Under the pieces are notes generated by a model that was not told the DNA's origin, did no database searches, and was given only the letters and a program-made list of their open reading frames with translations. DNA of 64,000 nucleotides. Origin: Phialocephala subalpina. Lineage: Eukaryota; Ascomycota; Leotiomycetes; Helotiales; Mollisiaceae. Below, piece after piece: positions 46,946-57,544 of the stretch. The stretch covers positions 27,075 to 91,074 of the forward strand of contig FJOG01000089.1 of assembly GCA_900073065.1 (NCBI GenBank), read 5' to 3'. Every line of letters begins with the position of its first letter. The first letter of the stretch is position 1. A program made the position numbers and the translations under genes.

Positions 46946-47065
46946 GTGGGCGGAGTTGGTAGCTTTGAAGTCGATAGACGCATCTGCCAACTTCTGCATC
47001 ATAGTTAGACCAACTCGTGGGCTGCTCACTGCGTAATGTAGCACAGTTATTCCATTCTTGTTGTG
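46946..47065 (-). pseudogene. ankyrin-repeat fragment
   Basis: The minus strand encodes HNKNGITVLHYAVSSPRVGL, then TMMQKLADASIDFKATNSAH, the shape of one ankyrin repeat. It abuts the dispersed repeat at 46945 and has no start or partner exons here, so it is a stump of a lost ankyrin gene. Confidence 0.5.
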
Positions 47066-47292
47066 GCTATAAAAACAGGTAGGAGTTTACATATGAACTC
47101 GATAGCCGAGCCCTCGTTGATAAGAAGGGGACAGGAGAATGTCCCTCCCAGATCTCCCTGTCCGGATACGTTCTGCGATCCGTCACAATAGCAATACGAA
47201 CCCTTACCCCATGAACTCTATAGCAACTTGACCAAAAGATAAATAAGAGCAAGCACATGGAATTACATCCTTTGCAATCGCACTACTTCCAT
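47066..47292. other. 3' flank of HET gene
   Basis: A short stretch of normal composition without a gene. It should hold the terminator of the minus-strand HET gene. Confidence 0.35.
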
Positions 47293-49423
47293 TCAAATGA
47301 TCATGATCTCTTGATATTGCTCATCACCAAATATACTCTCTTGCGTGGAGTCAAGGTTGAAAAGCCCAACACGCTGAAATACCCCCTCGTCAACCTCTTC
47401 CAGTATTAATCCCGCCGGTACACCATAATTGACTGTCTTTTCCTGCGCCCTATTCATAACTTTAAGCAGCCACACACTCTCACCAAACGATGAGGGATGC
47501 CGACAATCGAGCGAACAGTCACCAACTTCCTCATTATTGATCTTCACACGATTATCCCATGCCCCGCCCGTCTCACCATCAAGAACAAGTCTAAATTTGT
47601 CCCCTCTAATCTTCCCTGTCCGAAAAATTGTTGCCTGCTTCAGAAGTCCCGACACCTTGAGCTTCGCAGGAGAACTCATCTCTGGTGGAGTGAAACCGGA
47701 AGTCCTCGGCTCAACTTCTATTATACGAAGGCTCTGCCCCTCGCTATCCCTCGACAGTGCATTGGAATAGTATGAAACACCGCCATTGTATGCAGCCCAT
47801 GACCAAGAGGGAGCTTGGCGTAACCCTCCCTTCGATACCCTTGGATAGCCTTGTGACATGTTTATGATGTTTGGTTGCCACATTAAGCCCCTAACCAGAT
47901 CATTCTGCCAAAGGCCGAACAGGTAATTGTCTTTGAGTAAAGCTCCTATTTCGACCGCAAGACCAGATATAGCAGGGAATTTATCCGACTCAAACGTGAG
48001 TTGGCGTCCCGAGAACATAGTCACCAGCGTATACCAAAGATTGTACGCTGAGCGAGCAGCAGCCTCATAACCGTCAACTTCCTTAATCGATGAGATCTGC
48101 TTGGTGAGCCCAAGTAGGTGTTGGAATTCAAGGGAAGCCATCATTGTATCCAGTTCCCCTGGCATTTCTCGTGTAATGTCCCCTTCTTCTGAGCTATCGG
48201 TGGTGCAGCATTCAAAGTATATTTTCTCGGTTGTGAAGTGAATGACTCGTCTCGAAAGTAATCGTTCCTGGAGGGTCCAACCACGCATGTTCCATGGTGA
48301 CATTCCAATGTCTTGGAACCACCCTCCGCCCCCAGCTCGTGATTGCGGTCGGATACAATACTGTCCAAGAGGGGAGCCATTTACAGAGTGGAGTGGCATT
48401 TGAACAGATGCCCTTACTTCGCGCGCGAGAAACCCCGAGTTGCTGGAGGACGATGATGTGGCTGCAACGACTAAATGAGCTGTACTGTATATACTACCCA
48501 TTTTTCTAATCTCCACCTCCCAGTCATCTTTGCTATCTTGGATAATACAGATGGAATCAATCCACAAGTACCTCAGACCCAGTGCTCGCGTGACGATAAT
48601 TGCGTCTCGGAAATTCTGCGGTAGCTCAGACATTGGCATTCCTTCTAAACTGTGTTCCATATTAGACAAGAATGTCTTATATTGGTCTTTTGACGAAGGT
48701 CCCCAACAATGGCTAAGCGCTACGTAAACCCCAGTGATACCATGGGTAATGTACAATCGTGGATCACACGATCCGTCGGGTGGTCCAACGTCAATGACAC
48801 GAGTAGGTAGGCATGGCGGGTCCTTCTCCAGGCGGCATCTTTCGTGCAACTCCTTGCATTCTTCCATCCAGTTGGTGATGCGCTGCAAGTTTCGAGGATC
48901 AAGGGCTGTTGGGAGTGGCTGAGGCTGCTTGATCTGACTCTCGGCAGGGCTATCTGGAAGAAGAGGTCAAAATAGGCCTAAACTTAAGCGGGAAGTTGGT
49001 TGTAGTCTTACCATTGCAAGCATAAAGATTAAAGTAGATCGTGGTAAGAGATGAGGAATCATAAGCGCTACCTGTTGGGCGGATTGAAAATTGCAAGGTC
49101 GTCATTCCCCTTCCACCTCCCGTGGAAGTGACTTTGGCTTTGTATATCTGAACAACAATACCTTCGAATGGCTTCTTACCATCGGTAGAGCTGGCGAACG
49201 GCTGCTTGTATGAGCAGTGCGATTGGCACGAGGCTCGCAGAAGTCCACAAAAGGCACAGCCATCTTTGGTCGAGGCATTAAGCTGAGGGAAATCAGGGAA
49301 TGTGTCAAACCGCTCATAGTCAATAGAAAGATCACCAGCAGTTTTAAGGAAAGCCTCAGAGTGATCAATTGTGAGAACCAAACAGTATTTGCATGGGTTG
49401 TTAAAACAAATAGAAGCCGCCAT
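47293..49423 (-). CDS. HET-domain protein, intact
   Basis: Two exons (49012-49423 and 47293-48953) with a 58-bp intron (GTAAGA..CAG) give 690 residues in perfect phase (NLYACN joined to DSPAESQIKQ). The N-terminus has cysteine pairs (CKYCLVL, GCAFCGLL). The HET domain contains VYVALSHCWGPS, LPQNFRDAIIVTRALGLRYL, WIDSICIIQDSKDDWEVEIR, YSTAHLVVAAT and NMRGWTLQERLLSRRVIHF. Then come WYTLVTMFSGRQLTFESDKF, PAISGLA and the C-terminal APSWSWAAYNGG. This is the standard full length for the family with no stops. HET proteins of this type mediate cell death in vegetative incompatibility. The partner is unknown. It is the cleanest HET copy in the window. Confidence 0.92.
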
Positions 49424-50935
49424 CTTTAATGCAAATTGTTTATCGTGATTTTCCTAGCGAGAAGTGAAAATTCCAATGTACGTGTGTGCTTTATCACGTG
49501 CTCGATTAGTAACCGAGATCTTCTTAGTACGCAGGCTATTATATTATATTGAAATGGGTTTCAATTAGTGTATAATCGAGTGGGCTTCTATATAACTATA
49601 TCGTCTTAACAGATAATTGGCTGCGGTTAACGGATAGCAATCTCTATAGACTCGAGGATGGGTCCGCCGTTATATGTACTAGGGCGCTAATTGCTCCAAG
49701 CCCACAAACTCGCTCCACTCCCAATCTAATTGAAAGTGACAAAGGATGCGAGTAACGGTTAGTCTCTTTCCAAAGTAATCACGAGAGATGGGTTGAGGAT
49801 ATATCCCCTTGACCACATCGATTGTGGCCATATAATTAGTTGGAGTCAAAGACTTCACCCACTTGACCTCGCTCTCATGTGACCTTAACAGTATTCCCGA
49901 CCCAGTTTATTGACAAAATGGGCTCTTTTGGTGGGGCCTATACCCGCGCCGAGGGCAGTGATTGGCCCGTGCGCCCCAACTCATTTACTGGATATATTTA
50001 ATAAATAAGTTCTCTAAGTTCGAATTATTACATTTAATTCTTATTAATTAATTGATTTTACGATATTTATTAACTTAATATAATTGCCGCTGCCATTACC
50101 CGAAGCCTTAAAGCCATAGCTTACTTTAAACTCGGAATTCCATATGATTATTTATTATGCGATTAATTACTAATAAACTTTATATCTAAATAAAATTAAT
50201 AGCCACTTATATCAAAAAAATTAAATTCGATTCGAATTTTAATAATAGTTTACCGAGTACCTCAAATAGCAATAATAGTAATATGATTTTTATAATATAT
50301 TATTATTATTAAATAATTTTTTATTTTAATTAATTCTCTTAATTATTAATAATTTCTAATGCCGGGATTACGTATATAAAACGATTAATCGGAATATTAT
50401 ACGATAATATTATAATACGAAATATAATAAAAAGCATTTTATAAATGCAAAATTATTCTATATTTCGTCGGGCGATTTCCTAAGCGAAGCGATTTTACGA
50501 ATACTAAAACTTCCAAGATCGCGCCTCCTCGAAATCGCGATATTTATAATAGCGAATCGCCTGCAAATCGCTATACTTACATCGTAATATCGAACGCATT
50601 TCAATGAATAACTTTTTATTAAATTCCGTTTATTCTTCGCAAATTTATCGAATCGAGTAATTGTTTTCATATTATAATCGTATTCGCACTATTTACGTGC
50701 TTATAATTCTTCTCTCGAAAAACTTCGAGAATAAATTATTTAATATTTAAAGATTTCTTTATTATTATAACTTTATAGTTTAATTTAATTTTTAGTAATA
50801 AATATATTTTTTCTAATAAATATTTAAAAATTATACTAAAAAACGTAATTATTTAACTTAATATAATAATTATTTCACTTTATATAATTGGATAGATTCT
50901 TTATACGAGCTTATCGAAATAATATAAATCCGCTA
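49424..50935. repeat. HET promoter region, then AT-rich RIP-like tract
   Basis: The first 500 bp are of normal composition and should contain the HET promoter. From about 49980 the sequence is AT-rich with no convincing frame, and it leads into the degraded helicase repeats. Confidence 0.5.
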
Positions 50936-53900
50936 ATGAAAGAGAAATATCGGGTGAAAGTTAAGATAATATTTGGGGATTTAAAGTATATTTTCCATTT
51001 AAAATTACTTAGAAGAAATGCTATACTTATTTATATTATAGTATAGGCGTTATAATGGGAGATATAATTGATTAAAAGTGGGTATCGTAGTATTGCGCTT
51101 CTTGATTTGGCGAAAAGCCGGGGTTACTACCAACGTTAACCGCTTATTAAATCGAGGTTTTTTCGGAATATAATTAAAATATATTATAATTTATTTCGAT
51201 TTATATAATAACTTTATTTATATATAAGACAATTATATAAAATAAATTAATATGCTTTTTAAGTTCTTTTATTTAATATTAGTAGAAATATCGCTAGATT
51301 TATATTTGTAATTATATTAACTCGTTAAGTTTATTAGATTGGGGTTTTTCGGAATTAATATCTCGTAAGCTACCCGAGACTTGATTTGCTAATTACATCG
51401 TATTATGCCTTCAAATAACTATCCTAAGAAGTTTGGCGGTAGACTAAGAAAGTATTTTACGATTGTAATTGCGATAGAAGCTAAGAAATAGAGCAATCGA
51501 TAGAAGTATTTGCGACGATAACTCCAAGTTTAAAAGTTAATCGACTTTATCGCATTCGAGTTTCCATTGCACGTAAATATCTTTATAAATACTTTTCTTA
51601 CAATCGAACTTCGAACGAATATTTAAATCCTTTAAGATTACGATACCAAAGAAAGCGATATTCTAAAGAACTTAATATCGATTTCCCCTTCGCCGATTTA
51701 ATACTTTACTTCCGATAAAAATGCCGAAATCGCTACGCAAATTAAGTAGATTCGAGTAAACGAATAAGAGGCTAATATTAAATAGGGCAAATACGAAGTA
51801 GAAATTTCTTAATAGTTAAGTAAATTAAATGCGGCAATTACTAAAATTTTAATAAGGTTGCGAACCGGCGTGGTAAAAGAAACAAAAGTTAAATAAACGT
51901 TAACTTTACAAGATAAAGAAGTATTAATAGATTATTTAATAACCGCGGGATCGCAAATAAAGGATGGATTATATATAGTTAATCGAGAAGATAAGATTTG
52001 CGATAAAAAGCTTTTACGTTTTTATTTTCCATAGAGCGCTTTTATAGATAAGCTAATTATAACGTGAAATAATAATAATATTATTGCGTTAAATACCTCT
52101 AATAGACTAACAAGTATTTAAAGATCGAGAGAGAATATAGTACTATTGCAAATACTACCGAGGGCGCTTTTTTTGCAATCAAATAAGAGTTAGTAGAGTA
52201 CTAATAAACGGAGTACGTTATTCCCGTCACAAAATAATACTTTTATATTTTAAATGAAATCTTTACCATAGTAAGTACCTGCAAATACTAATAATACATC
52301 CCTATTTATAATTACACACTTATCCCTTAGTAATACTTCACTATTACTTTCTTTACTTGGCCCATCAATAATTCGCTTAAACTTAACTCCTATTATCCCT
52401 ATATTTACTTTTGCTCCTACCTCGATAATAATAACTTCCTTAAATGCAATAGCCTTAAATATAATAATTTTCGTATATATAAAAGCTCTTTTAGCGCCTA
52501 TTGAACGGATTGCCTCTATATAAAGCGAACGCCGATTCAAGTTTAATCGGTGCTTAAATAGGCTTAGCGTAATTACATTAGGTTTAGCGGGGCAATTAAA
52601 TCGGGAGTTGAATCGGCGGTGTAAAAGAGGGTATAACTTTAAAATAACGATTACTTTTACTTTATTACTTACCCATAATATTAACATATTATAAGTCATA
52701 ATACTAAACATTTCAAATTAATATTATAAGTAAGTTTAAAAGGGTTTAAAGTATACTTAAAGTAAGTCAATTGACTTGGGTTACTTAATAAGCGATTATT
52801 CAATGGGTAGGGTAGAACGAACGCAATAAAGGCCAAAACAACGATACGTTTGAATATATTGTTAAATATGAGGTTTTAATTTATACTTTGCATCGTATGG
52901 CAATTCGAGGATTAAAAACCCATTTAAGCAATATATATAATCTGGATAAAACGAAGCGTATTCCATTGTTTTAAAAGTATAACTTGTTATTATTACGCTA
53001 ATCAAAGGACGTGAAATTACTAAAGCCAAGTAGTCTTTTATTTTAGTCACTTAGCCAACCATTAAATGCATTATTATATGATGATTATACCCATATTATA
53101 ATATCAAAGGATAAGATGCAAAAGTATTATAAAGACTACGATTGGCGGTTCTCGAAAGACGACTCGGGCCATTAAATAGAAGTCAAAGTACAAACATTTT
53201 TTGGTTATATATATTAAAGATATTTTATCGTGGCCAACTAAAAACGTCCGGAGGCTTCTTTAAACGCGGAAAAAGCCGAAGAGGATAAAAATATTACGAT
53301 CCGAGACTAATTACTACGCGAATTCAATGAAATCGACGAGCGGGACATAAAACGGCTTAAGATTATAGATTTTAAGACCGAAAAGAGCAATAATATTAAT
53401 TAATAGAATTTTGTGTAATAGTGATCGCATTTTAATAATCGTAATATTAAACGTATTACTCATGTAAGTAAGTTGCCGGACCGGAAAAACAAGTAATTAT
53501 AACGCGTAAATAAAATCGTTAATATAATAATTAAGCGTACTATAAATAGATTAAGTAATTTGCATGACGATATTTCGTATTAGTTGCGAATAGCGAATTC
53601 GATTAAGAAAGTTAAGAATCGGCCTATAGTATAATTGCAAAATGAGGATAATTTAAATCGGTATATTATTTATTTTTGGCGCTTTATTTATTATTTATTA
53701 CGAGTATACGTAACGCAGAAAAAGAGGGAGAATTATAAACGTAATGAAAAAAGAGTAGGAATAAAGGGCTAATAAACGATAATGGAGAGGTTATTATAAA
53801 CGAAGTTAAGGAGAGTAAAAAAGAGGATAAGATTTAGTAGGCTAATAATAGTGAAGAGTTTAATATGATGAAAGATTATTGTGAACTAATAAAATTTAGC

Positions 53901-54917
53901 TCGAAATAGAAATAGTTATTGTAAAATATACTCGAGTTATTAAAAGTAAGAGAAAATAAAGATATTTAAGTCTAAAAAATAAGTGCGCTTATAATGTTTA
54001 TAATTATATAGAGTTTAAAAGGCTGCGATCGATTTAATAATCCCGTGATTTATTTTATAATTGTTTTAGGAATTATCGAAGACGAAAACCGTTTGAAACG
54101 TGGTGATAAGTATTTATATATATTTATTGGGTTTATATATTGCGTCTGGGTTTTATTTATTGAATATATACTACTAATAACGACGAAAGGAGAGTAGATT
54201 GCAAAAAATATCGATTGGTTTTTTGAGTTGCGGAAGAAATATCTCGTAGTTAAAAGCTATAGTTTATATAGCTTTTTAATTAAAATACTGGGATATAGTA
54301 AGATAATGAGTATATAAAAAATCAATTAGCTTAGTATTATTTGGATTTGGTTTAAAATAAATCGTTCGAATGGTAATATCTTAGAATTTTATAAGAAGCC
54401 GCTATTAATTAAGCGGTTTAAAGATATTATTTACGATATAATCCGAGAGGTTAAAGATATTTTGTAGTAAAATTTAATATAAATTACGCAAAAGAAGAAT
54501 CGATTTCAGATTAATTTAAATATAATTTAAAATGATTTATTATTAGTTATACGGGGTATTTTATGGGTAATAAATAAAGCTAATAGAATAAAGGATAAAA
54601 GAGAGTAAATAATAGATTAAATATTAAAAGCTTTAAAAGATTAGTAATTATAGGACCGAAAGAAAAATATATAGCGAATAACGAGAATCCGCGAGTATTA
54701 GTAATTATAAAAGCGAATTAAAGAATTATTGTTCGCTTTAAAGTATAAAGGCGGTAATTTACTAAATCGCGGAGAAGAAATTACGTTTATTCGATTCCGT
54801 AATAAACTTTTTTAAAAGCGTAATATATATGTGATTAGCGGACGAATCGCGTATATTACGCGGTATTACAAGTCTTAAGTACTCTTTAATGAAATTAAAG
54901 TTATCCCACGATTTCTC
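50936..54917 (+). pseudogene. telomere-linked helicase-type gene, truncated RIP-degraded copy A
   Basis: This copy is colinear with 55260-61288 but ends before the RecQ domain. It starts at AAAGAGAAATATCGGG, identical in both. Frames on the plus strand carry the DUF3505-like part at about 52860-53220, with TLHRMAIRGLKTHLSN-like and FFGYIY strings after replacing stops by Gln or Trp, and the conserved block ending ITFIRFRN near 54800. Stop codons are too many to count, and A/T enrichment is strong. Compared with copy B it lacks a coding block of about 490 bp (56862-57348). Homology ends at CACGATTTCTCTTA, where TTAGGGTTAGGGG begins. Confidence 0.7.
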
Positions 54918-55259
54918 TTAGGGTTAGGGGTTCAATGGTATTGGTGTCTGGTAGGTAAGTACCATTTGAAGGATATATCAAGTGAGGCCTCTAAGGAAAG
55001 AGTAAGTATAAAGACCGGTAATGGAGCCATCCCGGTATGATAAGTATTGATATTATCGCGCCGAATCAACGTCTTTGTTCAATCCAGTGTTTGAGGTGGT
55101 ATGAGGCAGTAGTTCCTTAAGCTTTAGTAAAGCATTCCATGATGAGTTGTGTAGTTGCTCGTCCGAGCCTAAGCTTCAGTGGTAAGTTGATCTCCCAGTA
55201 TAATCCTCAGAGAGTAGATCCAAGCGATCCCGAGTATTATAAAGTCCTCGTATTAGAGA
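54918..55259. other. unmutated spacer starting with telomere-like TTAGGGTTAGGGG
   Basis: This 340-bp stretch is not AT-shifted, unlike the helicase copies on both sides, and shows no homology to them. It starts with two TTAGGG units (54918-54929). No gene or tRNA fold was recognised. Confidence 0.5.
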
Positions 55260-57544
55260 GATGAAAGAGAAATATCGGGTGAAGGTTAGGATGGCATTTG
55301 GGGATTTAAAGTATATTTTCCATCTAAAATTACTTAAAAAAATACTATACTTATCTATATTATAATATAAGCGTTATAGTGGGAGATATAATTAATTAAA
55401 GGTAGGTATTATAGTGTAGCGCTTTCTGATTTGGCGAAAAGCCCGGGTATTACCGGCAAGTTACCGCCTTCCGAATTAGGGTTTTTCGGACAATGTAATT
55501 ATAAAGTCCCACCAAAGAAATTTGAAGATATTTATATATATTAGTATTTACATTAAGTCTTAAAATCATATAAATATAACTTTTTATCGTAAAAAGCAAA
55601 AGTAGTGGAATAATTAGGACTTTTATCCTCTAGTTTTTATACTCGCTTAATTTACTATATTAGAGTTTTTCGGACAAAACGCGATTCCTTTAAACTCTGT
55701 CCCTTAATTATAATCCATTTGCATCTAATCGATCGAAAATAAAACGAAAATATAATAGCTCTTAAGAATCTTAATAGTCGACTTAAGAAATATGCAACGA
55801 TAGCGGAAGTTAAAGCGGCAAATTTAGAAAAGAAATAATACCGACGTTAATAATCGCGTTAATTTGCCGGCCTAATAGACTTCATCGCATACGAGCCTCC
55901 ATTGCACGCAAACATCCCCACAAATACTCCTCTCGCAATCGGACTTCGAACGAATATCCAAATCCCTTAAGACTACGATACCGAAGAAAGCGATATTCCA
56001 AAGAATCGAATACCGATTTCCCCCCCGCCGACTTAATACTCTACGTCCGATAAAGATGCCGAAATTGCTACGCAAATTAAATAGATCCGAGTAAACGAAT
56101 AAAAGGCCAATATTAAGCGGGGCGAATACGAAGCCGAAATTTCTCAGTAGTTAAGTAAATTAGATGCGGTAACTACTAAAATTTTGATAGAGTTGCGGGC
56201 CGGCGTAGCAAAGGAAGTAAAAGCTGAACAAACGCTAGCTTTACAAGACAAAAAAGCATCAGCAGATTTAGTAACCGCGGGATCGCAGATAATAGATGGA
56301 TTATATACAATTGATCGAGAAGATGGGATTTGCGATAAAGAGCTTTTACGTTTTTACTTTCTATAGAGCGCCTTTGTAGATAAGCTAATTATAACGTGAA
56401 ATAATAGTAGTATTACCGCGTCAAATACTTCTAGTAGAGTAGTAAGCATCCAAAGATCGAAAGAGAGTATAATACTATCGCAAACACTATAAAAGGCACT
56501 CTTTTTATAATCAAACAAGAGCCAACAAAGTACTAGCAGACGGAGCACGTTATTCCCGTCACAAAACAATACTTTTATGTCCTAAGTGAAATCTTTACCA
56601 TAATAAGCACTTACAAACACCAATAATACATCCTTACCCATAGTTATACACTTATCTCCCAATAATGCTTCGCTATTACTCTCTTCGCCTGCCCCATCAA
56701 TAATTCGCCTAAACCTAGCTCCCATTATCCCTACACCTACCCCTGCTCCCGCCGCTACTCTTGCCCCGGTGGCAATAACTTCCTCAAATGCAACAACTTT
56801 AAATATAGCAACTTCCGCAAATACAAAGGCTCCCCCAACGCCCACTAAACGGACTACCTTTAAACTAGCTAAATAGCTGCGGAATTTCCAGGGCTATACT
56901 CACGAGCAACACCGCGAAGCAAACCAATCGCATTAAGAGCACCATCGACGTCCAAATGTCCATTCCAAGTACTTGTCACTTTAATAGATTAATAATATCC
57001 TGCGTAGAAATCACCAAGATATACCCCTTCTAAACGTTCTTAATAGTGCTAAATTAATGAAACCAATGGACTTCGGCGGCCTAAACTACCAAACAACGTT
57101 TAAAGGCACGAGCACCTCAATTACTCCCGAAGACATCGAAACCCGTAATGAAAACCTACCCAAGAATCTCTGTTTATCGCAATATTATACTACTAACCGG
57201 AAGAATCGTCTTACTAAAGTATCGTTTGATATCGATAGTACTTATTGCTTCTTTACCAGTTTGGTTATTACACGTTAAAGCATTAATTAGTTTCTTAAAA
57301 TGTATCCCTTTCTCAATTTTAATGCAGATATTCACTTCGGTTTAAGAGTTCCTCTATATGAGGCGGACGCCGATTCAAGTTTAATCGGTGCCTAAATAGG
57401 CTTAGCGTAATTACATTAGGTTTAGCGGGGCAATTAAATCGGGAGTTGAATTGGCGGTGTAAAAAAGGGTATAACTTTAAAACAACGATTACTCTTACTT
57501 TACTACTTACTTATAATATTAATATATTATAAGTTATAATGCTA

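Noticed and set aside
52250..52711. Long minus-strand frame in helicase copy A, with a counterpart at 56582-56845
   Set aside because: Both lie opposite a Pro/Ala/Thr-rich plus-strand linker that continues into recognisable plus-strand coding. RIP adds stops preferentially on one frame and leaves antisense frames open.
54930..55259. tRNA or other structured RNA in the unmutated spacer
   Set aside because: No cloverleaf or A/B box combination was convincing by eye. A tRNA or covariance-model search would decide.
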